Below are positions 7,563 through 17,038 of a DNA stretch of 64,000 nucleotides, piece after piece. The notes beneath the pieces were generated by a model. It did not search any database, was not told the origin of the DNA, and worked only from the letters and a program-made list of their open reading frames with translations. Both the position numbers and the translations under genes were made by a program. This DNA is from Tichowtungia sp964398915 (GTDB lineage Bacteria; Verrucomicrobiota; Kiritimatiellia; Kiritimatiellales; Tichowtungiaceae): contig CAYNOR010000002.1 of NCBI GenBank assembly GCA_964398915.1, positions 186,001 through 250,000 on the forward strand. Direction: 5' to 3'. Every line of letters starts with the position of its first letter. The stretch's first letter is position 1.

Positions 7563-9179
7563 ATGACTGCTATGAGTTTTGAACAGGAAATTGCTAAACG
7601 ACGGACGATTGCGATTATTTCGCATCCGGACGCCGGGAAAACGACGCTGACTGAAAAGCTGCTGCTTTATGGTGGTGCTCTTCAGTTGGCTGGTTCGGTG
7701 ACGGCACGTAAAACGCAGCGGGCGACAACGTCCGACTGGATGGAGCTGGAGCGCCAGCGCGGCATTTCGGTTACTTCAACCGTACTTCAATTTGAGTACC
7801 GCGGATGCTGTGTGAATCTGCTGGACACGCCCGGCCATCGCGATTTTTCTGAAGATACTTATCGCGTGCTGATGGCAGTCGATTCGGTTGTGATGGTGAT
7901 CGACGCGGCGAAGGGGATCGAAAGCCAGACGCGCAAGCTGTTTGAAATCTGCCGGATGCGCGGCATCCCGATTTTCACGTTCATGAACAAACTGGATCGT
8001 CCGTCCCGGAACGCGCTGACGCTGATGGATGAGCTGGAGCAGACCCTGCAACTGCGGGTTTGCGCGATGAACTGGCCGCTTGGCAACGGTCCTGATTTTC
8101 AGGGCGTTTATGATCGGCAGACAAAGCAGGCACACTTTTTCGAGCGTACCGCGCATGGCGCCTATCGCGCACCGGTAGCATTGCATTCGGTGACAGATTC
8201 GCAGGTGCGCGACCGGATGCCCGCCGAAGTTTATAATGAGTTAACGAATGAATTGGAAATGCTTGATACGGCCGGTGAGGTGTTCAATCTGCCGGAAGTG
8301 CAGGCTGGCGAGCTCAGTCCGGTTTTTTTCGGCAGTGCTATTAATAATTTCGGGGTTCAGCTGATGCTGGATGCAATTGTCGATTATGCGCCTGCACCGC
8401 AGCCGCGCCCGTCTGGCACGGAAAAAATCCTGCCGGAGAATCCGAAGTTTTCCGGCTTCATCTTTAAGATTCAGTCGAACATGGATCCGAATCACCGTGA
8501 CCAGATTGCTTTCCTGAGAATCTGTTCAGGCTGCTTCACCCGCGACATGCGTGTAACTCATTCGCGAACCGGCGAACTGGTACGGCTTTCCAGCTCACAC
8601 CGGGTTTTCGCCCGTGAGCGCGAGACGGTTGATACGGCTTATCCGGGCGATGTGATTGGTTTGGTGGGACATGCCGGCTTTGGCATCGGCGATACGCTGA
8701 CGGAAGATCCGTCGATTTTGTACCATGAAATGCCGCAGTTTGCGCCGGAGTGCTTTGCGATGCTCTATAATCCAGTTCCCGCGCAATACAAACGCTTTCA
8801 GGCGGGGGTGAAACATCTGCTGCAGGAGGGCGCATTGCAATCGTTCCGGTTTTCCGATCCGGCGCAGAATGTGCCGTTGCTGGGTGCGGTAGGCGTACTG
8901 CAGTTCGAAGTGTTTAAGTACCGGTTGGAGCATGAATACGGCGCGGTTGCACGGCTTGAACCGGCCCCATATAAGTTTTTCCGCTGGGTGGATGAGTCCG
9001 CCGGGGCGGCTTCCGTGGTAACGGAATCCATGCTGCCTCCCAGCTGCAAGCTGGCTTTGGACTCTTCAGATCGCAAAGTGGTACTGTTTGATTCCGAATG
9101 GATTCTAAAATTCTTCTGCGAACGCAATCCGGAAGTGCGCCTGCTCAGCCTGCCTGTTTCCCTGAACGTTTCGCAGTGA
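7563..9179 (+). CDS. prfC: Peptide chain release factor 3
   Basis: 538 residues. The GTPase domain carries SHPDAGKTTLTEKLLL (G1), a G3 region DTPGHRDFSEDTYRVL and NKLDR (G4), with the RF3-specific ATTSDWMELERQRGISVTST. Domain II and III follow to the C-terminus (FFCERNPEVRLLSLP). RF3 recycles RF1/RF2 from the ribosome after peptide release. Two ATGs lie close together (7563 and 7572) and neither has a clear Shine-Dalgarno sequence. Length is normal for the family (about 530). Confidence 0.95.
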   Translation: MTAMSFEQEIAKRRTIAIISHPDAGKTTLTEKLLLYGGALQLAGSVTARKTQRATTSDWMELERQRGISVTSTVLQFEYRGCCVNLLDTPGHRDFSEDTYRVLMAVDSVVMVIDAAKGIESQTRKLFEICRMRGIPIFTFMNKLDRPSRNALTLMDELEQTLQLRVCAMNWPLGNGPDFQGVYDRQTKQAHFFERTAHGAYRAPVALHSVTDSQVRDRMPAEVYNELTNELEMLDTAGEVFNLPEVQAGELSPVFFGSAINNFGVQLMLDAIVDYAPAPQPRPSGTEKILPENPKFSGFIFKIQSNMDPNHRDQIAFLRICSGCFTRDMRVTHSRTGELVRLSSSHRVFARERETVDTAYPGDVIGLVGHAGFGIGDTLTEDPSILYHEMPQFAPECFAMLYNPVPAQYKRFQAGVKHLLQEGALQSFRFSDPAQNVPLLGAVGVLQFEVFKYRLEHEYGAVARLEPAPYKFFRWVDESAGAASVVTESMLPPSCKLALDSSDRKVVLFDSEWILKFFCERNPEVRLLSLPVSLNVSQ

Positions 9180-9315
9180 TTCTTTTCATTCACCGGAAAA
9201 TAGATGATTCCACGAACATTCGCATGGTTTCGGCTTGACCGGTTTTGTTTAAACGCGCAATTATGAAGCACTTAATGAGATTTTTACCTTTTGAACTAAA
9301 ACAGGAAACGACGCT

Positions 9316-10347
9316 ATGTTAAACCGTCTGATGGGTCTTTTCTCCAGCGACATTGGCATTGACCTTGGTACCGCTAACACACTGGTTTATGTCCGCGACC
9401 GCGGAATTGTCCTTCGCGAGCCCTCCGTGGTAGCCGTGCAGGCCGGTACGAACCGTGTGCTCGCCGTCGGTGACGAAGCTAAACGCATGCTGGGCCGCAC
9501 ACCGGGAAGCATTACCGCCATCCGTCCGATGAAGGGCGGTGTAATTGCCGATTTTGAAATTACCGAAGCGATGCTGAGGTATTTTATACAGAAGGTGCAT
9601 AATCGTCGCCGCATGGTGCGTCCGCGCGTGGTCGTGGCCGTTCCAAGCGGTATCACAGAAGTTGAAAAACGCGCCGTAAAGGATTCTGCAATCCATGCCG
9701 GCGCGAGGGATGTGTTTTTAATTGAAGAACCGATGGCTGCTGCGATCGGTGTGGGACTGCCGGTTCAGGAACCGGCCGGCAATATGATTGTCGATATTGG
9801 CGGTGGCACGACAGAAGTCGCGCTGATCTCATTGGCCGGTATTGTCTTCAGTCGCAGCGTGCGCATTGGGGGGGACGACATGGATGAGGCGATCATCCAG
9901 TATCTGAAACGGGAATATAATCTGCTTATTGGTGAGCGAACCGCAGAAGACATTAAGATTTCAATCGGTTCAGCTATGCTGATAGGCGAAGAGACAACTA
10001 TGGAAGTGAAGGGCCGTGACCAGGTTGCAGGCCTGCCGAAAACGCTGGTTATCAGTTCAGAAGAAGTCCGAAGTGCGCTCAAGGATCCGGTTTCCGGCAT
10101 CGTTGAGGCTGTGCGTGTAACACTGGATCGCTGTCCGCCGGAACTGTCTGCCGACCTGGTCGACCGCGGAATGGTTCTTGCCGGCGGCGGCGCATTATTG
10201 CGCGGGCTCGATAAACTGATTGCTGATAACACCGGCCTGCCGGTACACATTGCCGACGATCCGCTCAGCGCAGTGGCTGAGGGTACCGGTGTGGTGCTGC
10301 ACGAAATCAACTTTCTACGTAAACTCTCTGAAGCCCGCGCAAGGTAA
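9316..10347 (+). CDS. mreB: Rod shape-determining actin homologue MreB
   Basis: 343 residues. The actin-fold phosphate loops IGIDLGTANTLVYV (phosphate 1) and IVDIGGGTTEVALISL (phosphate 2), plus GMVLAGGGALLRGLD (adenosine motif), identify MreB. It polymerises on the inner membrane face and directs lateral wall synthesis. AGGAAA nine bases upstream supports the ATG at 9316. It heads the mreBCD-mrdA-rodA-rng run. Confidence 0.97.
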   Translation: MLNRLMGLFSSDIGIDLGTANTLVYVRDRGIVLREPSVVAVQAGTNRVLAVGDEAKRMLGRTPGSITAIRPMKGGVIADFEITEAMLRYFIQKVHNRRRMVRPRVVVAVPSGITEVEKRAVKDSAIHAGARDVFLIEEPMAAAIGVGLPVQEPAGNMIVDIGGGTTEVALISLAGIVFSRSVRIGGDDMDEAIIQYLKREYNLLIGERTAEDIKISIGSAMLIGEETTMEVKGRDQVAGLPKTLVISSEEVRSALKDPVSGIVEAVRVTLDRCPPELSADLVDRGMVLAGGGALLRGLDKLIADNTGLPVHIADDPLSAVAEGTGVVLHEINFLRKLSEARAR

Positions 10348-10406
10348 TTGCGCGAGTTCCTGTTTTTTTTCGTCCCTCCGTGTTCTGAAGGAACCGGAAC
10401 GGGTAT

Positions 10407-11237
10407 ATGTTTGTACAGAGAAGCTTTTTTAAATGGGTTGCGGCAGTGATAGCATTGCTGCTCCTGTTCAATCTGCCGGGCGGTTGCACTGCCCGTTTCA
10501 AAGGCATTTTCAAAGACACCATTACCCCGATACAGCAGCTTGCTTTAAAAACAACCCAAAGCCTTAAAGAGGGTGCGGATACGGTGCGTGGTTTCGGTGG
10601 AATGATGGCTGAAAACCGCCGTCTTTCTGAAGAATTAATTTATCTGCAGGCCCGGCTGGTGCAATTAGAAAATCTTGAACAGGAAAACCGTCACCTGCAG
10701 GATCAGCTCGATTTCTATGGGCGGCAGAAACATGCGCTTATTCCCTGTCAGGTGATTGCCCGCACGATTAACGGGTGGTGGCAGAGCGTGCGGCTCGATA
10801 AGGGCAGGGCGCAAGGCATTGAGGCCAACCGGGCGGTTATTTCCCCTGATGGGTTGATCGGACGGACCGATGAGGTTTCCGTGAATACCGCTGAAGTCCT
10901 GTTGCTTTCGGATCCGGCATGCAAGGTTTCTGTTCGTGTGCGTCGAACCGGTTCATTCGGTCTGGTCACAGGACGCGGAGTAAACGCGCAGGGATATCCT
11001 GTCGCCCGTATGCAGTTCATTCATAAAGATGCGCCGGTACGCGCCGGCGACACCGTCGTAACGTCCGGACTGGGTGGTGTTTTTCCTAAAGACATCCTGA
11101 TCGGATATATTGAAAATGTCGGCATGGAAGAGGCCGGCCTTTATCAGTATGCGGACATTATTCCGAAGGCGGTAACCGAACTGATGGATGCAGTTTTTGT
11201 AACCGATGCAGAGGAAAATTCGGAGGCAGAGGAATGA
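10407..11237 (+). CDS. mreC: Rod shape-determining protein MreC
   Basis: 276 residues. An N-terminal membrane anchor (WVAAVIALLLLFNLPGG) is followed by a coiled coil (about residues 55-105, ENRRLSEELIYLQARLVQLE) and the two-barrel periplasmic domain ending in PKAVTELMDAVFV. MreC links cytoplasmic MreB to the wall-synthesis enzymes. The stop overlaps mreD by 4 bp (11234-11237), so translation is coupled. Confidence 0.94.
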   Translation: MFVQRSFFKWVAAVIALLLLFNLPGGCTARFKGIFKDTITPIQQLALKTTQSLKEGADTVRGFGGMMAENRRLSEELIYLQARLVQLENLEQENRHLQDQLDFYGRQKHALIPCQVIARTINGWWQSVRLDKGRAQGIEANRAVISPDGLIGRTDEVSVNTAEVLLLSDPACKVSVRVRRTGSFGLVTGRGVNAQGYPVARMQFIHKDAPVRAGDTVVTSGLGGVFPKDILIGYIENVGMEEAGLYQYADIIPKAVTELMDAVFVTDAEENSEAEE

Positions 11238-11737
11238 GTAAACGCTCAATTACCTTGCTGCTGGCAGTTGGTGCAATTCTGCAGACGATGCTTCCATCCT
11301 GGACTGCATTCGGTTCGTTGGAGGCACCGTTAATAACCGGTCTTGTCATTTTTATTTCCCTGCATACAGACCGGTCACGAACGTTGTATGCAGCGGTACT
11401 GGCCGGACTGCTGCACGATGCTTTCTGTCCTGCACCGATGGGGTTATCAATTCCTTTCTTCACTATTCTGGCAGCGGGAATCAATTGGATTCGCGATGAA
11501 GTATTCGGCGATATGCCAGCCACCTATGCCGTGCTCGGCGCCGGTGCCGTCATTTTAGAGACGCTTTACTATGCACTGATTTTCAAGTTAAGCGGGCTGC
11601 GGCCAATATCCGGTGGACTACTCATGCTGCGACTGGCCGGAGGGCTGATGGCTGGTGTGGTGGTCGTTCCTCTACTGGCGCTGATCGTTCTGCAACTGCC
11701 ATCTTTTATAGGGCGTCACCGGAGTCGTTTTATATGA
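11234..11737 (+). CDS. mreD: Rod shape-determining membrane protein MreD
   Basis: 167 residues with about five hydrophobic segments; TDRSRTLYAAVLAGLLHDAF contains the conserved MreD GLxxD-like turn. It is a polytopic inner-membrane partner of MreC. Position between mreC and mrdA, overlapping both by 4 bp, strongly supports the call despite low sequence conservation in this family. Confidence 0.9.
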   Translation: MSKRSITLLLAVGAILQTMLPSWTAFGSLEAPLITGLVIFISLHTDRSRTLYAAVLAGLLHDAFCPAPMGLSIPFFTILAAGINWIRDEVFGDMPATYAVLGAGAVILETLYYALIFKLSGLRPISGGLLMLRLAGGLMAGVVVVPLLALIVLQLPSFIGRHRSRFI

Positions 11738-13551
11738 TGCGCCTCCGTCAAGCCGACCGCTTTTTTACGCTGCGCATCTATCTGCTTGCGGGCGCGATGA
11801 TTATTGCCTTTCTGGTCCTCGGGGTTTTCCTTTGGCGATTACAGGTGGCCAAGGTTTTACAATTTGAAAATCGTCAGCAGATTCAAAGTTTGCGCCGCGT
11901 ACGCTTGCCGGGTATTCGTGGAAAAATTTATGACCGCAACGGGCTTTGTATTGCCGACAATCGTCCATTGTATTCGATTGCTCTGTTTCTGGAAGATGTC
12001 CGCCGTGCCGGCCCTTGGTCACGAACAATCGACTGTGCGATGGAGACGGTTGAACGAGTATCTAAAGTAACAGGATTAACGCCGGTAATTGACCGTAACA
12101 GCGTCTGGAAACATATCCGATTGCGTTTACCATTACCTCTGGTTCTCTGGAACGACATCAGCCCGTTGCAGATTGCGCGGCTGGCAGAACGCGGCGGCGA
12201 TATTCCGGGTGTCGATATTTATACACAAGCCACCCGGACATATCCGTACAGTCCCTATACATCGCACTTGCTCGGTTATGTCGGGCGGGCCGATTCCAAT
12301 GCGATGAAGGAGGAGGGAAGTTATTCTTATTATCTGCCGGAAATGACGGGCAGGGCAGGTCTTGAAAAACTTTTTGATCCATTTCTGCGAGGCGAAGCAG
12401 GCGGCATGCTGGTGCAAATTGATGTTTCCGGGTATCGGCACGGTGAACTGGCCCGTCGCGCACCGAAAGCGGGCGGCGACCTGCGTCTGACTCTCGACAT
12501 GGAGGTACAGCTTTTAGCCCATAAAGCGCTCGGCACACATCGTGGTGCGGTGGTCGTCCTTGATCCAAATAACGGCGATGTGTTAGCCATGCTCAGTGCG
12601 CCCAGTTTTGATGCCAACGGATTTGTGCCGTATATCAACATGGCGGATTGGAAAGCACTGAGTGAGGATCGGAATAAGCCGTTGTTAAACCGTGCCGTGG
12701 CGGGGGTCTATCCGCCTGGCAGCATTTTCAAACCGTTGGTCGGACTGGCGGCGGCTACTGCCAATCCGAATGCCGCTCATACCGTTTATGACAGTCCTTC
12801 CGTGTTTCATATCGGCAGTCGCACGGTGCACACCACGGGGCATGGTGAAGTGGATATGCGTGATGCATTGAAATTTTCTGCCAATGTTTATTTTTTCAAA
12901 ACGGCACTGGCATGCGGTCCCGATTCGATTATTGAACAGGCCCTGGCGGCAGGCCTCGGTCAAAAAACCGGCGTAGAAGTTGAATTTGAACGCGGCGGGA
13001 TTGTGCCGGACAAAAAATGGCAAGAGGATAATAAGACCGGCTGGTCCGATGGTGATACTTGTAATCTTGCCATAGGGCAGGGGTATGTTGCTGTCACTCC
13101 GATACAAATGGCAATGGTCACAGCAACAATCGCCAACGGCGGATATTTATACCGACCCAGAATGGTTCAGGCATATCGCCCGCCGGGGGCAACTGATTAT
13201 GTTTTGAATCCCGGCCAGCGTATCGGGAAAATGAGCTGGTCAGAAACTGCATTGGCAGTTGTGCATAATGGAATGCATGATGTCATTATGGCAAAAGACG
13301 GCACGGGGCGCCGTGCAGCTGTGGAAGGCTTTAATTTTGCAGGGAAAACCGGCACCGCCGAATATGGCATCAAGAGCGAAGGCAGTAAGCACACTTGGAT
13401 GATTGCTTTTGCGCCGTTTGATAATCCGCAGTATGCCGTAGCCATGCTTGTTGAAGATGGCGACTCCGGCGGTCAAACCGTTGGTCCCTGCATGAAAGTG
13501 CTCATGGAAGGGCTCTATGAAAAAATGAAACGGGAAGGGGGGCACTCATGA
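11734..13551 (+). CDS. mrdA: Penicillin-binding protein 2 (peptidoglycan transpeptidase)
   Basis: 605 residues. An N-terminal membrane anchor (LLAGAMIIAFLVLGVFLWRL) precedes the pedestal domain (RGKIYDRNGLCIADN) and the transpeptidase domain with SxxK in PPGSIFKPLVGL, SxN in FSANVYFF, and KTGT in FAGKTGTAEYG. It crosslinks lateral-wall peptidoglycan in complex with RodA. It overlaps mreD and rodA by 4 bp each. Length matches PBP2 enzymes. Confidence 0.96.
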   Translation: MMRLRQADRFFTLRIYLLAGAMIIAFLVLGVFLWRLQVAKVLQFENRQQIQSLRRVRLPGIRGKIYDRNGLCIADNRPLYSIALFLEDVRRAGPWSRTIDCAMETVERVSKVTGLTPVIDRNSVWKHIRLRLPLPLVLWNDISPLQIARLAERGGDIPGVDIYTQATRTYPYSPYTSHLLGYVGRADSNAMKEEGSYSYYLPEMTGRAGLEKLFDPFLRGEAGGMLVQIDVSGYRHGELARRAPKAGGDLRLTLDMEVQLLAHKALGTHRGAVVVLDPNNGDVLAMLSAPSFDANGFVPYINMADWKALSEDRNKPLLNRAVAGVYPPGSIFKPLVGLAAATANPNAAHTVYDSPSVFHIGSRTVHTTGHGEVDMRDALKFSANVYFFKTALACGPDSIIEQALAAGLGQKTGVEVEFERGGIVPDKKWQEDNKTGWSDGDTCNLAIGQGYVAVTPIQMAMVTATIANGGYLYRPRMVQAYRPPGATDYVLNPGQRIGKMSWSETALAVVHNGMHDVIMAKDGTGRRAAVEGFNFAGKTGTAEYGIKSEGSKHTWMIAFAPFDNPQYAVAMLVEDGDSGGQTVGPCMKVLMEGLYEKMKREGGHS

Positions 13552-14669
13552 CCAGTCTCCTCCGTCGTTTCGATTGGATGATGTTCAGTGCAATCGTGAC
13601 ACTGCTCGCATTGAGTTGCTTATTTATTTACAGTGCAGACAATCGTGATGCCGATCATGTGCTCGGCGGACTCGCCAACCGTCAAATGATATGGGCTTTT
13701 GTCGGCCTGGGTTGTTATGGCCTGATGGCGGCCTTTGATTACCGCAAACTTAACGGCCTGCACTGGTGGATTTATCTGGCCGCGCTGATTTCTTTGGTGC
13801 TGGTATTGTTTATCGGCATGTCAATTTATGGAGCACACCGCTGGTTCAGTTTCGGCAGCATCACCGTGCAACCCTCAGAGTTTGCTAAACTGGCCGTCAT
13901 TTTCACACTGGCCGCCCGGTTGGGAGACCCTGCGACCGATATAGAACGCTTTAAAACATTTATTGCGGTGTTTTTGCTGGCAGGTATTCCTTTTCTGCTG
14001 ATTGCAATAGAACCCGATCTCGGCAGCGCGATGATGCTGGTTCCGATTGTTGTGCTGTTGCTTTTTTGCGCGGGAATCCCGTTGCGTCCGCTGTTGCTCC
14101 TCATGGGCACAGGCGTAATGCTGATTCTTGTTCTGGTTGTCTGGCTCCTGTTCTTTCCGGAAAGCTGTCCCCTCGAGGATTACCAGAAAAGCCGTATTCT
14201 AGTTTATCTTAACATCAATCAGGATCCGCTGGGTGCGGGCTGGAACAAACTGCAGTCACAGATTGCAGTGGGTTCAGGTGGCTGGTTCGGGAAAGGCTAT
14301 TTGAAAGGAACACAGAATATTCTCGGCTTTTTGCCGCAAACTGTAGCACCGACTGATTTTATTTATTCCGTGGTAGCTGAAGAAACAGGCTTTGCCGGCA
14401 GTTCGCTGTTGCTGGTGTTGTATACGATAGTGGTGGTGCGCTGTATGCGTGCAGCCGTGATCGCCCGGGACTTATTCGGGCGCTTGCTGGCGGCGGGTAT
14501 CAGTGTGCTGATTTTTTCACATGTTTTTATAAATATAGCGATGACCATAGGCCTTATGCCGATTACCGGTGTGCCGTTGCCTCTGATGAGTTACGGAGGA
14601 ACCTTTATGGTGAGTACCATGACAGCGCTCGGACTGGTACAAAGTGTTTGCCTGCGTCGTCGCATTTAA
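13548..14669 (+). CDS. rodA: Rod-complex glycosyltransferase RodA (SEDS family)
   Basis: 373 residues with about ten membrane segments. SEDS features include AHRWFSFGSITVQPSEFAKL, AIEPDLGSAMMLVPI, and the C-terminal GVPLPLMSYGGTFMVS. RodA polymerises glycan strands and pairs with PBP2, whose gene overlaps its start by 4 bp. Confidence 0.96.
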   Translation: MTSLLRRFDWMMFSAIVTLLALSCLFIYSADNRDADHVLGGLANRQMIWAFVGLGCYGLMAAFDYRKLNGLHWWIYLAALISLVLVLFIGMSIYGAHRWFSFGSITVQPSEFAKLAVIFTLAARLGDPATDIERFKTFIAVFLLAGIPFLLIAIEPDLGSAMMLVPIVVLLLFCAGIPLRPLLLLMGTGVMLILVLVVWLLFFPESCPLEDYQKSRILVYLNINQDPLGAGWNKLQSQIAVGSGGWFGKGYLKGTQNILGFLPQTVAPTDFIYSVVAEETGFAGSSLLLVLYTIVVVRCMRAAVIARDLFGRLLAAGISVLIFSHVFINIAMTIGLMPITGVPLPLMSYGGTFMVSTMTALGLVQSVCLRRRI

Positions 14670-14689
14670 AATGAAAGAAAGGAGCATTC

Positions 14690-16285
14690 ATGCTCAGTAT
14701 AAGTGCAATTAAAGAAAAGTTGAAAATAGGGAGCCGCAAAAAGAAAGAGATTCTTATCAATATAGAACCTCTCGAAACCCGCGTGGCGGTGCTTGATGAA
14801 CGGAGACTCGACAATTTTCACATCGAACGGGCAGAGGAAAGCCGGTTGGTCGGAAGTATTTTCAAAGGTAAAATTCAAAACCTGGAAGATGGACTGCAGG
14901 CTGCTTTTGTCGACATCGGTATGCAGAAAAATGCCTTCATTCATTACTGGGACATGATTCCGGAAGATGCCGCACGGTTGGAAGAACAGGAAGGAAGCCG
15001 CAATAACGTTCGCAGACGCCGTAAATTTTCGCCGGGTGAAATGAGTAAAAAGTTTCCGATCGGTTCGGAAATTGTCGTTCAGGTTACCAAGGACGCTATC
15101 GGCACCAAGGGTCCCCGTGTTACAGCTAATCTGAGCGTTCCCGGTCGCTATCTTGTGATGATGCCCGGCACAGGGCTCAAAGGCATCTCGAAAAAAATCG
15201 GTGACAGCAAGGAGCGTGTTCGACTCAAAAAGATACTGGCCCGGTTGCCAATTCCGGACACCATCGGCATCATTGTGCGCACCGCCGGTTCAGGCACTCG
15301 TAAAACCAGCTTTGCCCGCGATGCCCGTACGCTGATTGAAATCTGGAAAGAAATCGACAGCGGCATGCGGGAAAAACAGGCGCCGTGTGTTCTTTATCAG
15401 GAACCCAATCTGGCCGAACGCGTTGTGCGCGATTATCTCACCGAAGACATCGATCGTGTCTATGTAGACGACCGTGAGGCTTACGAAATGATTCGGAAAA
15501 TGATCGCGAAGTATTCCCGCCGGGCACGCAATTGGGTTCAGCTTTACGCAGGAGAAGAGCCTATCTTTGATTACTTCGAAGTCGAAAAACAGATTGAATC
15601 GGTTTTCCGTCGCAAAGTGTGGCTTAAATCCGGAGCTTACTTGATTTTCGACGAAACCGAAGCGCTTGTTGCTGTTGATGTCAATACGGGACGTCACAAA
15701 GGGGGAAAAACCGCCGAAGAATCTATTCTGTCTGTTAACACGGAGGCTGCCGAAGAAGTGGCCCGGCAACTTCGTTTGCGAAATGTCGGCGGGTTAGTGG
15801 TGATCGACTTCATTGATATGAAAAGCAAACGCGATCAGAACATTGTCTATAAAACGATCAAAGATGCGTTGCGTGAAGACCGTGCTCGAACAAATGTTCT
15901 GCCTATCTCACAGCTCGGATTACTTGAGATGACCCGCCAGCGCTATGAAGAAAGCATTTACACGACCACCTATGTTGAATGTGATTATTGTGCGGGCCGT
16001 GGTCGCGTAAAATCGGCACTCACCATGAGTGTTGAACTTCAGCGACGACTTTCCGCTGCGTTGCGTAAAGATCGGAAGGGGATCCATTCCATGAAAGTTA
16101 CGGTTAACCCAACCGTACTGAACCGACTGAGGCATGAAGACGAACAAACCCTGATTGACATGGAGAAAAAATTCCAAGGTCATCTCACCTTTGTTTCTGA
16201 TCCGCACATGCACATGGAGGCATTTATCATCACAAACGAACAGACACATCAAATTGTCTACTCCAGTATCGATAGTGAGAAATAA
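14690..16285 (+). CDS. rng: Ribonuclease E/G family endonuclease (RNase G)
   Basis: 531 residues. An N-terminal S1-type RNA-binding region (SIFKGKIQNLEDGLQAAFVD) is followed by the DNase I-like catalytic core with ALVAVDVNTGRHKGG (Mg-binding Asp) and the zinc-link CDYCAGRGRVKS. It lacks the long C-terminal scaffold of RNase E, so RNase G is the better name. It processes rRNA and decays mRNA. AAGGAGC sits upstream of the ATG, 21 bp after rodA, and a strong terminator follows. Confidence 0.94.
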   Translation: MLSISAIKEKLKIGSRKKKEILINIEPLETRVAVLDERRLDNFHIERAEESRLVGSIFKGKIQNLEDGLQAAFVDIGMQKNAFIHYWDMIPEDAARLEEQEGSRNNVRRRRKFSPGEMSKKFPIGSEIVVQVTKDAIGTKGPRVTANLSVPGRYLVMMPGTGLKGISKKIGDSKERVRLKKILARLPIPDTIGIIVRTAGSGTRKTSFARDARTLIEIWKEIDSGMREKQAPCVLYQEPNLAERVVRDYLTEDIDRVYVDDREAYEMIRKMIAKYSRRARNWVQLYAGEEPIFDYFEVEKQIESVFRRKVWLKSGAYLIFDETEALVAVDVNTGRHKGGKTAEESILSVNTEAAEEVARQLRLRNVGGLVVIDFIDMKSKRDQNIVYKTIKDALREDRARTNVLPISQLGLLEMTRQRYEESIYTTTYVECDYCAGRGRVKSALTMSVELQRRLSAALRKDRKGIHSMKVTVNPTVLNRLRHEDEQTLIDMEKKFQGHLTFVSDPHMHMEAFIITNEQTHQIVYSSIDSEK

Positions 16286-16321
16286 AGCTGTCGCTCGCTG
16301 AGCGGTTTAAATGGAGAGAAG

Positions 16322-16348
16322 AGCGCCCGTTTCGGGCGCTTTTTTTTA
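16322..16348 (+). terminator. Rho-independent terminator after rng
   Basis: A perfect 8-bp stem AGCGCCCG/CGGGCGCT with a 3-nt loop (16322-16340) is followed by a run of nine T. It ends the mreB-rng transcription unit. Confidence 0.92.
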
Positions 16349-16601
16349 TTTAAGGCATTATGGAAAAAGTTCGGAAACGGCTCCATTGAACAGGCGCGGC
16401 AGGGCCTGAGTCGCCAGAATCAAATCACGTAATATTTTTTACTGTCTGGAGTGGATTGAGGGTCGCAGCAAGGATCTGGCAGTAGGCCTATTTGAAAAAT
16501 ATCCACATTCGCATGTGTCGTTGTTGATAACTAAGTACTAGGAGTGACTTATCGACAGGAAACCCACCAAACACAACATATGGTACACCTTACTACCACT
16601 A
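16349..16601. other. Gene-poor spacer with a 43-codon open stretch lacking a start
   Basis: No complete gene is visible. On the + strand an open stretch from 16410 to a TAG at 16539-16541 would encode 43 residues including CLEWIEGRSKDLAVGLFEKY, which looks protein-like but has no ATG/GTG/TTG start. It may be the 3' remnant of a lost gene. Nothing else recognisable lies here apart from the dif-like site at its right end. Confidence 0.35.
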
Positions 16602-16629
16602 ATTAGACATAAGATATATTATGCGACGT
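16602..16629 (+). other. dif: dif-like XerCD recombination site
   Basis: 28 bp made of ATTAGACATAA (16602-16612), 6-bp centre GATATA (16613-16618) and TTATGCGACGT (16619-16629). Compared with the classical dif read in this orientation (ATTTAACATAA-N6-TTATGCGAAAT), each arm matches at 9 of 11 positions, with the inner, recombinase-critical bases intact. The spacing is exact. It would be the chromosome dimer resolution site and the integration target for XerCD-using phages. It lies at the edge of the integrated element to its right. Confidence 0.85.
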
Positions 16630-16633
16630 TGTC

Positions 16634-16661
16634 AAAAACATTCAGTAAAACCGATGTTTTT
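16634..16661 (-). terminator. AT-rich hairpin, possible terminator of the phage operon
   Basis: AAAAACAT (16634-16641) and ATGTTTTT (16654-16661) form an 8-bp stem with a 12-nt loop. On the minus strand it ends in five T downstream of the last phage gene. The stem is weak. Confidence 0.4.
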
Positions 16662-16807
16662 ACACGGTCAACCGCCTTGTTTAGACGAAATCCTATTTTC
16701 ATTACAGGCCTATTTCAGTCAAAAAAAACTCCCGGCAGCCGGTCGCTAAAGCGGGAAACAATCGAATTTCTCATTGTGCCGCCGCGTTCCGGTGCCGGGT
16801 TAAATCG

Positions 16808-17038
16808 TTATTCAGGGGCCGAGATCTCCACGCCGGGTGGAACCCACATCAACCCGGTATCTGTCCAAACATCGGAACCGCGAAGGTATTGCAGCCGATC
16901 ACTCCAAAGGCCGGACGGCCCGACGCGGTACAGGGTTTCAGGGTTAAACGTCGATTCCGGCTTTTTTGCGAAGTTCGCGCACCCGCTTACGAGCGCGGCG
17001 CAAACCATCAGGATTGGCAGGATGTTCAGTGTTTTCAC
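16808..17038 (-). CDS. Small lipoprotein (phage element, o-spanin-like position)
   Basis: 76 residues. The N-terminus MKTLNILPILMVCAALVSGC is a clear lipoprotein signal with the lipobox LVSGC. The mature part is short (PESTFNPETLYRVGPSGLWS and onward) and contains no known motif. Its first 95 bp overlap the end of the preceding gene in another frame. A membrane-anchored basic protein overlapped by a lipoprotein is the layout of Rz/Rz1-type spanins, but no endolysin was found, so a virion or envelope role is equally possible. Confidence 0.6.
   Translation of the reverse strand: MKTLNILPILMVCAALVSGCANFAKKPESTFNPETLYRVGPSGLWSDRLQYLRGSDVWTDTGLMWVPPGVEISAPE

Noticed and set aside
16430..16460. 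A second dif near CACGTAATATTTTTTACTG
   Set aside because: Only one arm matches (about 7/11) and the other fails; the site at 16602 is far better.
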